From positions 17,656,717 to 17,720,716 of the forward strand of contig OY727098.1 of NCBI GenBank assembly GCA_963402885.1: 64,000 nt of DNA, written 5' to 3'. A program made the position numbers and the translations under genes. The notes under the pieces were generated by a model. That model had not been told where the DNA came from. It searched no databases and worked only from the letters and a program-made list of their open reading frames with translations. The DNA comes from Antedon bifida (taxonomy: Eukaryota; Echinodermata; Crinoidea; Comatulida; Antedonidae). Positions 11,227-25,722 of this stretch are shown here, in pieces; within the stretch, counting starts at the first letter, position 1; every line of letters begins with the position of its first letter.

Positions 11227-13193
11227 AGGATGGTTATTTGCCAATCGCTAGGCATGAAGGAATAAAATCTCACACTCCAATGAACACAGACGCTCTGTCC
11301 ACCTGCCTCCCGTCCCAAATATTGACACATGGATCATTTTCCCTAAATTACTCCAAATTTAAGGGTGGGCTTCTTTTATTATCATGTACTGTACATGTAA
11401 AATATTGATATTATACTCCAATTAATCAAACGTATACAGATGATTCAAAATAGATAATTATAATTAGTGAATGATATCAATTATTTAAATTGAAATGACT
11501 TAAATTAAGAACTACTCTATATATTTATTGTAATCAACAAAATTACTTTTCACTGAGAAAAATTTGTAATTATATAAGTGGAGTTAGTAGAATCATCATT
11601 AAACTTAAAATATATGTAATAAAACTATATGATACTGTATTAGACAATTATCTTAGACAGACCAATGGTATATTCGATAAAATACGAGAGTAGAAAAAAT
11701 AATTACTATACAAATTTAAATTTGTAAAATTAATCGATTCAGTTACCATACCATATCTAGACAATTGCGAGTACTAAAAGCTAATTGGAAAATTCTGCAT
11801 AAAATTTTAGTGTACAGTAAAATTAAAGATATTATGAGCTGTTTTCATTTAGTTTAATTTTTCTTTTATTAGGACTGAATCCTAAAAAATATGTACATAG
11901 CAACATCATGAAACCATCATACGTTTTGTGTACTTTAAGATCGTTTTTCATAAACCATTATGAAGCGTGTTTACACACAACATGTATGAGTAAACATGTT
12001 CATACTGTAATTAACTTGTGTACATACAGAAACAACCATGTCCACACAATGATATATTAAAATATGACATGGTTATGAATTGGCATAGAATACTGTGTAA
12101 CACTGACATGAATACTACAATAGTATTCACTTTCATATTTTCTCTTGTACTACTGTAGTGTAACTGTATTGTATATTATTGATGTTTTATTATTCTGCAG
12201 TTTCAAATGTATTTCCTATGTATTCATAAACAATAAGATATTAAATCAGTTATCAGTCAGGTAGGTTTTTCACCAAATATATTTCTAAAACTTTATTTTT
12301 AAAAGCATATTATTTTCATTGATGTAACAATTCATATGGTTACACACTTCTAAAATAGAACAATTTCACAATACTGTATACTTATAATATTTTGCAGAGA
12401 TCTCTTCACAGGAAGAAAAGAACTAGCAAAATAAATATCAAAAGAATGTACTGTATAATATTTGTATTTGCATTGATTTTGTTTATATTCAATGACTATC
12501 ATTTCAAAAAATACATCTTGAGAATTGATGTTGAGCGGTGGCCATTTGTAATGTTTTATAACGAATGGCGAGTTAGACATTATAATCCCATGAGAGTATG
12601 CTACTGACGTCAATTGAAAATATTATTATTTAAATACATATGATTATTGCGACACATACAAAATCAATGTTTATAAGTCGCTAATTTATTTATATTCAGT
12701 GATAATCATAATGAAAAAATAATTAAAGATTATTTTTTTATTATGGTGTTAATTTATGAATAATCAACTTTATTTTAAAAGGGGAAAAAAATAAGATTAT
12801 TTAAATATATAACCTGGATATTATACAGACATCTTAAAGGTTAGGATATGATCTATTTATGCATTATAAATAATAAATTGAATAAATATTGTATCCACTG
12901 GTGTATTAAAATGAATGGTGTGTCAAGATATACTGTACTGTATCGTTGCTTCTGGCTGCTAAAGGTACAGTAAATAACACGACTCATCGTGTATTTAAGT
13001 TTAACACTGACTCGTTTGACTGGCTGGTTGACGTAGTGGTGTGGTTAAGTAGCTGAGGATTGTGGGTTCCATTCATTGGCCGGACATATTTTTTATAGTC
13101 TATGGGGGATTTTCACTCACCATCATCTTGAGGACAAGAAATAGGCCGGCTTGCATACAGTAGTATGGATGTTTTTTTTATGAATTACCATAC

Positions 13194-13583
13194 CTTTTTA
13201 CCAGCTAGACACAAAGATACGGCACCAGTATAAATGAAAGTGCATAGGACTATACTTACCAAGACCTTTCCGATTGTTGTCTGAGCCGATATTAGACCTG
13301 CTGCCCAATCCTTGACCTCCGTACCCCAATTCATAGATTCCTCAGAGGTAGCGGTTTTAGGGTCTGCCACCATCACCCCCTTAACATTTCTGTTTCCATC
13401 AGCTGCTTGCTCCTGCCTATTCGCAATACATTGTGCGATAACCTGCACCAAAGCAATCACCACTATACCACTGATAAATACTCCTAGACTTGAACACAGG
13501 AAATACCACCAATACGTTTCGTAGCAGTCTGGTTTTCCACAATTTGTCTCTTCACACTCTTCTTCCGTTAGATTCTTCATCAT
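13194..13583 (-). CDS. KCNMA1: BK (Slo1) potassium channel alpha subunit, first coding exon
   Basis: This encodes the N-terminus of a large-conductance calcium- and voltage-activated potassium channel, which acts in the plasma membrane. From MMKNLTEEEC it shows a short Cys-rich N-terminus, then the BK-specific S0 helix beginning YWWYFLCSSLGVFI (about residues 24-47). A charged linker follows, then the family hallmark WGTEVKDWAAGLISAQT (about 86-102) leading into S1. Vertebrate and fly Slo1 have WWxFLxSS and VKDWAGxxIS(A/G)QTxTGR(V/I)L at the same places. Asn4 is an N-glycosylation sequon, which fits the extracellular N-terminus that S0 creates. The exon may end at 13194 (donor GTATGG), keeping an S1-like hydrophobic stretch, or at 13260 (stronger donor GTAAGT); both leave phase 0. 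The remaining exons should lie at or below coordinate 1. Confidence 0.82.
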
Positions 13584-14796
13584 TATGATTGCTTGCTGTT
13601 GTTGCTAACCCTTTCAAATAAAAAAAAAATAACAAAGGCGAATTCTTACTATAGCCTCTCGTCCACTACCTCACCAGAGTTAGCAGCATACGGAGCGCCG
13701 GAAAACATTTGGCTTGTCAGCGGTTTGTAATTTTTAGGCCTAGCCTGGCAAAAATTATTACCAAGTTTTCTCGAATGTCAACACAACTAAAATGAACTTC
13801 AAAACCTGTATCTAACCCATATATGATAATGTTAAGGACGTTTAGTACTTTTCTTCTGATTCGTTGATAATAAACATGCTTATTTGCTGCTGCTGTTTGG
13901 TTACCAATTGCTTAGTTTTGCGGTTTTGTATCTAATTTCCAATTGGACCAAGATTGGACGTCAACGACGTATGTTATCATAAATCAAGATTGACATAGAG
14001 GGCGCCATTTCATATAGACTGAGCCACGCATTTTGCAGAACGGAAGTGCGTGTCGGAAATACAGTACTCGCGCGCGTGCGATTGTAAATCGGAAATGCGT
14101 ATTCGCGCATTGCTAGAATGCGCTGCTGGCATGGTGAATGGTGTACCACCATGATAGTTATAATTATGAACATTTTCAGTGGATCGCGGAATCAAATCAT
14201 CCCAATCTTTTTGACGTACTCCTCTTTTTATTTTTTTCCCTTCTGACAAGTAAACTTAATCAAATGTCGCCCTCTAATATATGACATTTAGTTGATATTA
14301 TTAATATTATCTTGTATGATTTTTTACCAGTACTAGTAGGCCTATGTTGTTTAAATCACAATACCCATGACAAAAAGAACTTATGGTAAATACTTTTTAA
14401 CGAAAAACAATATGCTGAAAGGTTTACTATTGGTATTGCAATAAATAAAATACTGAAACATAGACCTTTACATAATATGTATTTTTTTCTCAAGTCAAAA
14501 CTAGCTATCGCCCTCTATATACGACTTCGTGTTTTAAGTAACTACAGTAGGCCTACTTGGTTGGAATTAAGAAGTTGTATATTTCCCAATTGTTTTGACA
14601 TTTATTTTTCCATTGATTGATCAAAGATAGAAATATACAAAAATAAACAAATATATAGTAGTAATTTTAATAATAATAATTAATTTGTATTTTCGAAAAA
14701 AATATACAGTGTGTTAAGTTTCAACGTTTCAGTATCATTTTCACAATTATAAGTTTAACCCCTCTTCCTTTTTCTCCCAGACAGAGAAAACAGAGG

Positions 14797-14842
14797 CACA
14801 TCATGTTCATCATATATTGCACATCATGTTCATCATATATTC
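14797..14842 (+). repeat. Two-copy tandem repeat, 23-bp unit
   Basis: The unit 'gcacatcatgttcatcatat' plus 'att' occurs twice back to back without mismatch. No function is suggested. Confidence 0.85.
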
Positions 14843-15311
14843 AATTTTTAAAAAAGAAACACAAAGACAGTAAAATATAGGTTAATATTCAATTTTATTA
14901 GATAAATAATATTTTCCGAAATTCTTTCTGACTGTTTTAGGACTTGTACTACGTTTGATGTAGATTTTGCTAATTTCAACTAGTTATTTTATATACATGT
15001 AGTACAGTAATATAAATACAAAAATAATCCAAAGCATTGTTTCAATAGTTTGCTTGTTTATATGTCAAATGCTACAAAAACCCAACTTGAATAGCCATAT
15101 TTTTTTAATAAGCCTATAGCTACAGGTAATAACAACTGTATAAATAAAAATGTAACGTTATTTGAAACACTACTATCCATAAGGTGTAATATTATAAATA
15201 TTATGTTAATGTATGTGCAATATCTGTATACAGTACTGTAAACAAAACATTTGTGTGCTGCATTAAATTGATAACTTGATCTATAATATTATTTTATTGT
15301 ATTATATAATT

Positions 15312-16129
15312 ATGAATTATTGTAAATCAAAATATATGCATACATTAACGAATGAATAAAGATGGAAGAGACCCATAAAAGATTGAAAAAAATTATGTTG
15401 CCAGCATTGTCCGATAACATAACATTTGTTTGTTTGTCTAGCTAACTGTAGAAACTTTAACAATAAAAACTAACACTACACAATTTCATTACCAAATTAC
15501 TTGGAGAAAATTAAAGATAAAATCAATTAAAGTAATAGAAGGTGAACATGCATTAAACGAACGTAGTGGTGATTGGAGATAAACAAATGAATAGTTGGTT
15601 AAGATTGCAATATCAACTATGTCACCCCCGGGTAATCGGGTTTTGTCTATTCTATTAGATTCACAAATATTGCTTGATTTTTACAAACATCATTGATTTA
15701 GTTTATTCAAATCGGATCATATGAATTATTGTAAATCAAAATATATGCATACATTAACGAATGAATAAAGATGGAAGAGACCAATAAAAGATTGAAAAAA
15801 ATTATGTTGCCAGCATTGTCCGATAACATAACATTTGTTTGTTTGTCTAGCTAACTGTAGAAACTTTAACAATAAAAACTAACACTACACAATTTCATTA
15901 CCAAATTACTTGGAGAAAATCAAAGATAAAATCAATTAAAGTAATAAAAAGTGAACATGCATTAAACGAACGTAGTCGTCATTGGAGATAAACAAATGAA
16001 TAGTTGGTTAAGATTGCAATATCAACTATGTTACCCCCGGGTCATCGGGTTTTGTCTATTCTATTAGATTCACAAATATTGCTTGATTTTTACAAACATC
16101 ATTGATTTAGTTTATTCAAATCGGATCAA
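15312..16129 (+). repeat. Recent 409-bp tandem duplication
   Basis: Copy 1 (15312-15720) and copy 2 (15721-16129) match along their whole length at a constant offset of 409 bases. I count roughly ten single-base differences and no indel. There is no extended reading frame in either copy. The unit includes 'acccccgggt' and ends at 'caaatcggatca'. A head-to-tail duplication this similar is recent, or is kept uniform by gene conversion. Confidence 0.93.
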
Positions 16130-19100
16130 GCTGTAAAGGCGCTGATTACAGAGCGTGCCAGAACTCAACCGCCTCCAGTAAAGTATACAATTTAATTCAA
16201 TGTTGTGAGTCTAAGGTAGTAATTAGAGAGCCTCTGATTAATATCCTCCAGTCATTGATGTCTTCTGTTGCTCATACCATATTCCGTCAATCGTTTTAAT
16301 TGATTTCATAAGTCCCTTTCAAAATAGCTTATCTAAGATAAACCTGTAAAGTACCCCACCAATTAATAACTTAATATAGATCTTTAATACAGTAATACTT
16401 ATTATAATATCATCATTTTATTTATAATCAACTCCGTGTTATAAAAGATCAGTACAAGTACCGGCGGTACGAAATCTGTCATACACTACCTTATGTAATA
16501 GGCCAATAGTATACTAAATACTGTTTTATTTTTTGTTTAAATAATAATGCAAATAAAGTAGGCATACATATTGATTGATTTGACGAATTTATATGAAATA
16601 TGTATTCAAATATATAAAAATTATATGGAAGTTTACTAATTAATAATCATTGTATAATCTTTTTTAATAATTGATTTTTACAAAAGTACCGTCAACTTTA
16701 TTAAAACTAAAAAAATTGCTTATTCAAAGTTTTATAATTTATTTTTTATGTTTTGTGGGACAATACCTCTTTAATTAAAAATAAAGTAATGTTCAAATGT
16801 AATGTTTTAATTTTCATTGGCTATAAAATTCCAAAACATCGAACTATTGTGTTTTATACAACACAGATGTTAAGCGTTTTCAATGCTATTCACCACCATC
16901 TTGTTTCAATATTTTGTACCTATTTGTTTGTTAAGAGACCAAAGCGCATGTGATGTGTCTGTGCCTCGTGTAATACAATATCTTCAACTTTATTTTCCTT
17001 ATTGTTAAATAAGAAAAGTTAAATTTGATTGTCAAACATTGTAGGAAGTTTGTGGTCTTTCAATCTCTAAATTAGCCTTTTTAATGGAAATAATACACAG
17101 TTTAACAACAAAAGCTAAAGTTAGCTTAGAAAGGAAGTACTTAAGAGTATTATATGTGAACATTATTATTTCGCATTTTGGTGTTTACAGTAGGCCAAAT
17201 ACAGATTGACAGGTTCCATCAACCCGTTTTCTGTGACCTTTGACAAATATTAATTGTTTTCACTCCCAATGAAAAACAAAATGACTCGTTACAAAATGAT
17301 TGGGAGATTTAGAGAGTGGAATATAAGAACATTTATTTAATAAAGTTACACAGCAACAAACAATAATAGGTATACTTGAATACAATTATACAGCAACAAA
17401 TATATTATAATAGTACGTTTTTGATTATTGTATTATTTAGGTAAAAGTATAATTGTAGCTGTTTTCCAATGTTGCTACGTACTTACGGCAAGCATGATTG
17501 ATGACTTACACGATCAGATTTGTTTAAGTAAAGTTGCTTTTATATAAATGATATATTTCATATCATATTAATCAATTAAGAGTTTAAATCATTTTATTAT
17601 TATTAATCAATCAATAATTAAATAATCAATTGATCATTTGATTACTATCGACTTATTATTGTTTCAAATTGCTTTCAAAATTTCAAGATTTATGATCAAT
17701 ACACTGTGTAGATGTGATCCTCATTACAATTTTAAGAATGAATTATACATATATTTTTTTAATTAAAAACACGTTTAACTAATTAAGGTATAATGTTTAC
17801 ATGAAATGCTACAGGAAAGAATAATATGTTGTATGTCATATTTAGGTTTTTAAATACAAAATAACTTTTTAAGTTAATATCATTTAAGTTTATAAAATAG
17901 TAACAATTTGAAATTAAACCCGGATGCTAAATCTTCTATGTAGATACAACTGTACCGGCAGCACGGTAACTAAACTTCGTTTTTTTTCAATCTGTATTTT
18001 TAAAAATATCATATTTTAAAGATAAATAGTGTAAGTGTTTATATTAATATGCATTTTGCTTGAAGAACTTGTTGAAGTTTGTAGGATACAGACAGATCTA
18101 TAGCATGTGGCACTCTTGTCAACATAGGACTTGTTTACTTGGTACATGACCCTACTATGTCTATTGCAACCAAAGATTGATTTGCATTGGACTTAGCCCT
18201 AGTTTACTCTACTGAGCTAAGATTCAATATTTTTGCCACTCACTCTTCCCCTTACTAGAGTATCGAGTTTCAAATGTATGACGCTGTTCAATATGATATA
18301 AGACCACTTTGAGGTTGATAAATACATCGATGTGGTTTACCTTGTAGTTTGATTGTCATATGATTGACAGGTAGGTTTCGAAGTCATTTTAGTGGTGGAC
18401 ATGTTAATAAAGCCATTTGAGTACCTACACTACGTGACGTCAATTGTTATCTCTGTAATATTCATAAAATAAATATATAAAGTATTCGGAATTAATTAGC
18501 TATTATTATTACAGAATTATTAAACTATTGTATTGATCTGTTGAAGTGGAAATGAATAAATAGTGGTTAACGCCATAAAAGATTTTTTTTAAGTATTTGT
18601 TCGTTATTTTGTCGATAATCAAAATGATTTTGTCTTTTGCCCTAATAGATATTTTGATAACTGCATACTAATATACTATAATTGTAAAATCGTGGAAAAT
18701 ATTATAATGTAAATAATGTATAATATAAAGTTCATCTGTATTGGTGATAAATCTGTAATCAAATTTTACTTTGGATCAGAAAATTCCGCTGAAGAAAGTT
18801 TGCAGACACAGACGAAAGGTATAAGTGTTGTGATTCAAAGCTTGGTTTTATTATATTAATATATTATGATATAATATAATGATATTTATTATCTTATATA
18901 TAATAAAATATTTATAATAGAATTTAATATTTATTATACTATGAAATATAATATATATATACTATAATGATAACATAATAAGGAAAAGCAACAAACAATG
19001 AAAATCTAAAAAAAACAAAACAAAAGAAACCACCTTTCGTAAAGTTTAGTTTTCAGCATTGAAGTTCTTTGTGTTTTATTCTACTTTAAGTATTAATTCG

Positions 19101-21944
19101 TTTTATGGTCATTCAAAAAAGAATCAATCACTCAATTGTATTGACAAAACTATGTATGTCCAGTATCTCTCTGTCCGAAAGCGTTGTCACGAATTCCGGT
19201 TTAGTGTGACTGATGGTGGAGTTTGCATGCTATGGCCTAAGTGCTGTTGATTTCCAAACATTCGATTAGAATCAAATGAGTTTTGGTTCCTTTATGTTAT
19301 CTGAATGATTGAAGGTTTGTCAATTTGATAGTTGGTTCTTATCAAGGTTTGGTCAATCGATCAGAAAGAGTGTATCTTGTGATTATTTTTTTTTAAAGAA
19401 CAAACATTTGGTCACGTTTCTGCTACGTCATTAGGGCCTACTAATGTTATGAATTTACCAAACCTGCAAAATGTTCAAGCATAAGTATGTCTTATTCATC
19501 AGTGTAAAAATGTTATATTTAATGTGCGGCTATTTGACTATTGATAAGGGAAAGAGTTATCAAATACATACACAATTTCTTTATAGAAACAATGTTTAAA
19601 AACACAAATAACAAAAAATGAACATAAGGACATATTGGTTGGCTGGCAGTGACATATAAAAATGTGTGTAACATTTTCGAACAGACAATGCGCAGTACAC
19701 ACGATAGGCCTAATGTACTTTATATAGCTGTTCATTCGTTGTAGTGTTTTTAGTAAAATGTTGAATACAGTAATGCCAAACTCTAAACATAAATAAGAAA
19801 TAATGCTATACAACTATATGCTTATAAAATATAATTAATTAGAATATTAGTATAGTATTAATTCTAAATACATTTTTAGCACAAATCGTAATAGCAAACT
19901 GAATTTTGACACATGGCATGACACATTCATTTAATAATATAAGTAGTTTAATAATTAAATGTATATAATATCATATAAGTTGTGTTCCTATTAGGCCTAC
20001 AATACATTTTAAATAAAGAAATAATTTGTGGTTACGTAAGACCTTCCAAAACTATAACTAATACAAACCAATGTTAAGGTGTCAGTTGAACGAAATAATA
20101 TATTGCTTAAAGTGACGGGAGAATTACGCCATATCAACCAAGCCTATATAGATTGTTTGATTCTATTTCGATACGTTGTTGACGCATCTATAATTATCAG
20201 ATAACGTGATTAGGTCTACTCTATCAATAAATGAACCACTCCAATGTGACTGACTGACAAAGACAGTTCCCTTTTAACTTGTTCCTATTTCAACGATATG
20301 TTATGCTTTGATCGAACAGCCTACAAAATGCGTGAGCAAACACTACCAACGATATATTAATCGTTCCGTGTGTGGGTCAAGTTTAAAGATACACTCAAAG
20401 ATCATGTTGACAATTTTTAATCAAACTGAAGCTTTTCGGATTCATTCAATTGTCAATAGGGCTTTACACAGGTGTTTCTATTGCTCATCTGACCCTTGCT
20501 ATTTATGTGGGGCAAAAACATGCTACAGTTGGTTTTAAATAAGGGCGTAACAGAACAGCCGAGTCACTGTTTATTACAGCAACGCCGTGTATCAAAGGGA
20601 AAATACGATTCAGTATTAATTTCGATGTATAATTTTAATAATTATAATGGGTCTTATTTAAATGTCACCTAATAGTTATCCATTTTGACCAAAAGTTGGA
20701 TCGAATAAAATGTATTTACCTAAAAACTGTAATTTCAAGCAAAAAATAGTAAAATTAGCTGCCAGCAAATGGGTTTTTGATTGAATTTAACCATTTATTT
20801 TGTCATTTTATTAGTGAAAACATCGTCAAATATTAATTCTAGATTAAAATATTGCTAACATTTTTTTTACCAGGTCGATCATCAGTTAGATAGGTGATAA
20901 CTGGGAATAATTAAAAAGTGATGTTGTTGTTGTAAAATTTCAGTAAAGTTTGAAATTAACTCCCAATATATTTTTTACTTACATGTAAAATATCATCCCT
21001 TGGATTAAGTCCCATTGACAAACTTAACTTTTTAATGTATAAAAAGTGTGAAACATTAGCTAAGTGAATACTAATAGTGACAATCGTCGTCAAGGAAAAT
21101 AAACTGGGCAGTCTCGAAGCATTAGCATAATGTGTTGAAATTGTCGCTTATGTCAATGCGTCTTTGTTTCATAGATAGAAATATATAATTTACCATTCTT
21201 ATACTGAAATGTAGGAAGCCTAATAAGTAACATCAAATAATAATATATTATTATAAGTATAATGTATCTTGAACTAAATCCACCATGGATCCAATACTAT
21301 TGTACTCATATTTTTTTTACTAGTTTTTTGATTTACATTAAAGAACATCAAATTTAAAATACTGTTATTTTAAAATTATATTGCAAAAAATGAAGATTGG
21401 GCAAACTTTATAGTCAAATGTAACTTTGAAATGTTGTAAAATTGTTTATCTTATTTCAACTATTTTGATTTTCACATTCACGTTCATAGACCTATGTTGA
21501 AATAATGAGCGTGTGTATATTAGTCTAGTAGGAAGGAGGGGTTACCGTGCACCCCATGCATGATGTATTTTTTTAACGTATATTTTTGTAATCCTGAATA
21601 TGTAATTAATATTTTTTTTATGTTCCCCGGACGAAATATTGTCCCATTGGGGTCTTTTGGGGGCCATTTTGGTGGCCATCTTGGATTTATCAAAATCCTA
21701 AATATAGACGGTACTTTACAACGAGTGATCAATAGAGGTCTGATTTTGGTCTTAAACTGTTCAGAATATGCACATTTCTAGAACTATAATGACAAGTTTT
21801 CGTTCAAAATGGCCGGAAATACCACTTTCGACCTTTCACCTTCTTCCTATCCTACTATATAGTTTATTTGCGAATAAATCGTTAGATTGTATTTGTATTG
21901 GGGGTGTATTGAGTATTAAGCGCACATAGACGTCAGGATTTGTT

Positions 21945-22110
21945 ACTGATTTGATTTGAATTTGATTTGAATTTATTAGAAAAATCATCATAACAAATAC
22001 ATACAAAGTGATAACATAAATTACTGACATTACAAATAATACATTTAAGCCTATAAAAGATTTTCCAGGATAGCCCAAAAAGCTTATTAGCTTATTTCCA
22101 TTGGGATCCT
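21945..22110 (-). repeat. LINE-type 3' tail remnant
   Basis: Short 'tttgatttgaatt' repeats lead into about 130 bp containing 'ggatagccc', then 'ccattgggatcc'. The layout parallels the tail at 10590-10860 (short repeat, 'ttatt', then a GC-richer hairpin). No coding part remains. Confidence 0.35.
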
Positions 22111-24809
22111 TTTATAGGCCTAATCTAAAATAAAAAATATAAACATTACAAAGTATTGCATTAAACACGTAAATATAACAAAAACATTAATATATATAAA
22201 ACAAGTTAATTTAAAAGATTATGGTTGACTTGGGCCTACAGTTATTTGGTTGAACAGAAATGTGATTTAACATTTTTCTTAAAATTGCTTTTGAAAAAAT
22301 TACTAAAGAAAAAATACGGTAAATAGACAATGTCATTTAATATTGACGGGACGGAATATATTTTATATAATTTATTTATAGCAAATTTGTATTGACAATT
22401 AATAGCTAAGAAAAATAGATTAATTTGTAATTGCTAAGTAATCCATCTGTTACTGAAAGATTAACGCCGTGGTATTTTAATGAAGCAATATTTTGTTTTA
22501 AAATGTTTGATACGCCTAAACTTAACTAAACGTAGGCTAAACAGTCGCAGCTGTAATTATTTGAACAACGATTAAACAAATGTAAAATAATACGAGCTTC
22601 TCAAAAGGATTTAGTTCAATGTGAATAGAATGTATTAGAATACCTAATAGACATGTGGAATTTTAAATACTAAATGGATCAATTTCGATAACTCTTTATT
22701 CCCGAAGGGAATCCTTATCTAAACTTACTTCGTCGAGTTGCTATAGTCGGTTAGGGGATGGATGGACGTACGGTTAGTAATTGCTTAGCCATAGCCTATG
22801 GCTAGCTTGTTCTAAATCAACGAATACTTACTAAAATCAATTTCATTGGATTGAATTCCATACCCTATGTGATTTCATAGTAATATATTAATTTATACTT
22901 TAAAAGCAACAGCCGGTTTTGATTTAATTCCATGAGAACTTCAATATAAATTGTTAACTTTATTTTGGGATAAGTTTTATCATCATCAATAATGATAATT
23001 GCTTTAACAACAGTAGCACACATTATGATTATCGTAATATAGGATAAGACAAGAATATGTAAAGTTATTTGATGTAATTCAACATTTACACTCGCTTATA
23101 ATAAAGGCGTATTATAGTAGGCCTATAGTAACATTTACGCACATCTTCATGACATGACGACAGCTACCGATGAGCCTATAGAACCCATATGGCCTAGCTT
23201 ACAGTGAAACATTGTTCAAAAGTACTAAAGCCTAGACATAAGTGTACAATAGTATTGCCAAATTAATGTACCACGTTGGAATTATGCGCTTATGTTTATT
23301 TCAGGCCGTGGCAGCAAATCCACAGGGCCGGCGTCGCTTAATGTTCTGCAATGGGATTCGATGATTTACGTTATACTAAATATAATATAATCAAATGATA
23401 AAAGCTAAAACAGTATATAAATTTAATATACATTTATAAAAATGCAAAGACGGAAAAGTAATTAAATTAGACTTCAGTTTAATGAAATTTATGTAGGCCT
23501 ATTTATAAAAATTGTTTTATTAGTTTTTAGTGCGGATAACCAATTAACTTGGTGAGTACGAAGCCGGCCTGTATTGTACGGAGTATTTATTAAATATATA
23601 CGGGTTTTGTTTTGTGGTTGAATTGAATGAAGACGGACACATGGTAATAAATGAAATTACAAACGACAGCATCTAACAAACTCAAACATGGTGTTTAAAA
23701 TGTATAGTTGATTATCATTATCTATTTGATTCCCTGATGAGTAGGAAGCTTCTGTCTTCGGTTTCAACGTTAAACAAGTTTTAATAAAGCAGCAGAGTAC
23801 GTTTGGCCACTGTTTAAACACGTCTAATTCTAATGTGACGTGTTCATCAAGATGTCTGTACACAATCAAGAAAGCTTAGATACTTATCAGAATCTAGAGA
23901 ATTAATTTGTGTTTGAGAAACAATCAGATGAATATACTGTTTCCATTGTTCCAAATTAAGCGATAGTGTATTAAGTTATAAATTTGAAATATTATCGGCG
24001 TAGCTGACAACTTTGAGGAAGAACCGTCATCTATGTAATTATTACAATAATCAAATTGAAATATAATGTTACCGATGCCACAAGTATAGAAAATACTGTT
24101 AGATTAAAATACATAATGATTTAAATAGCTCATTTAGACCTAAGTTATGAACTTGGAATAGAAAAACGATGTGCTCTTAGTTATATCTGTTTTTTTCTGT
24201 TGTTTTTTTTTGTTTGGTTTTTGGTCGTATTTCTTTTAATTCATATCATCATATATATCATAATCATTTATTTTCCATATTATACAAAGAAAAAAAAGTT
24301 GAACAAAACGTTGAGATTAAAATGAAAGAGTATAAAATGGAAGGAAGCCTTATAGGACAAAATGTCACTTTACATTTTTTTTTAGTTTTTAAAAGTTTAT
24401 ACTTATTTGGATGCACCTTTTTTAGACTGCTGTAAGAGTAAAGATACCAATAATAAATTATTTTTATTTCGAACAAAAAGCAGAGTTTAATTTACAAATC
24501 ATAATATAAAATTGGTAACTAAATGTGTGTTTACTGTCAAAGACGACTTTTTATTTGTACGATTTTTTATCAAGTCAATTCATTCCATTGATTGAAATTT
24601 GATATTATTGAATCTTAAATAGGCCTATAGACATAATTAGTTATTGAAGCGAATTTGAAATTATAACATTTAAGGCATTATTGTTTGGTCGGCGTTACTG
24701 TAGCTAGTGCTTGCTTTTTACAGAGTGGGTATGAATCTCGACACTTTCACAGTACCGCGAAACACCTATCATCCTGTAATAGGCGAGTCATGTTGCTGTT
24801 GGATATGTT

Positions 24810-24973
24810 TTAAGCTCTGTCTACACGATCAAACTTTATATGACAACAAAATGTGATGTGCCCATATATGGACACGATGATGTCATATCACTGCCATATT
24901 TTGGAATATCACTACCATATTTGGGCACATGCACACTTTTATCAAACTAGTTTGATATATGAGACAGAGCTTT
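24810..24973 (-). mobile_element. Palindromic MITE family, copy C
   Basis: Ends are 'taagctctgtctacac' and 'agacagagcttta'. The core 'gatgtgcccatatatgg' and the 'catatttgggcacat' block appear in the order that is the reverse of copies A, B, D and E, so this copy is inverted relative to them. The right arm carries small substitutions. Confidence 0.88.
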
Positions 24974-25722
24974 ATAGTAAAAGAAGTATAATATTAGGCC
25001 TAGATATAAATTATACAAACTAAAGAAACAATTTATTTTTTAAATGCTGATATAAGCGACAAAAGACATTAAACAATGAGGAAGGCATTATATACTTTTC
25101 TTTTATTAAGTCATTTATTTCTAATATCCTGAACCAATCCAGGTGTCAAAGTCTGTGTGTTTCATACATTGTATTTTAAATAATATTGAAGGCTTTAAAA
25201 AATAAAAAATCAAACAACTTTTAAGTTGTTACAATTTTTTTTATGTGTTTAGAAATACATTTTTTATTAAGAGGAAGTCGAGTTTGGAATACATTAAACA
25301 CAAGTTACAATCAATTGCTAAAAAAAATGTGTTGCTAATTACGGTTAAAGGGAGTATATGATACGGTGATAATTGTACAGGCCCTCTCTCATTCCTCTAT
25401 TTCTTTTCAATTTCCTATATGAAACGCTAAAAACAGTAAGCTAGAAATATTAATTATGGTCTTTAAAATTACATGTTACAAATTGTTTATGTACTTAAAT
25501 ATCACACAATCATAGGTTATAATTGACACATACAATATTGAACAACACCGTTTAGTTGTCTATACACATAATGATTGTACTAAATAACATTTATATTTCA
25601 TTTTTTAACTGTGAGTTTAAGTGAATATGTCCCGGAATAGGTATAGATTCAGAAATAAGGTTTAGGCCTACCTCTTTTGAGCTAGTTCTACTGTTATTAG
25701 TCGGCCATTAACCTTCCAAAAC

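Larger units (their letters stand above)
1..13193. other. Long stretch without recognisable exons
   Basis: No conserved coding exon was recognised on either strand. Open frames here are short and lack family motifs. On the minus strand this stretch lies downstream of the first BK-channel exon, so it is probably intron of that gene; BK genes usually have very long introns. It holds the repeats listed separately: the hammerhead-like repeat, a SINE tail, the 21-bp minisatellite, inverted-repeat elements at 4054-4342 and 7321-7686, two MITE copies and a LINE/SINE-like tail at 10590-10860. I looked for S1-S6 channel segments by eye and found none. Confidence 0.6.

Noticed and set aside
12350-12613. 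Overlapping open frames on both strands (87 and 71 residues)
   Set aside because: Low-complexity AT-driven composition, no family motif, no splice context; each is a shadow of the other.
13020-13090. tRNA-like A-box/B-box segment next to the BK exon
   Set aside because: Only the box motifs are suggestive; the stems do not pair, so it is mentioned only as a weak SINE-head relative.
13961-14249. Two overlapping minus-strand frames upstream of the BK exon
   Set aside because: They overlap in different frames, have no motifs and lie in the probable BK promoter/5' UTR; likely chance frames in a CG-richer patch.
18840-18970. Long AT-rich stretch considered as a replication origin or matrix attachment region
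   Set aside because: Pure AT microsatellite-like sequence is widespread here; nothing sets this one apart.
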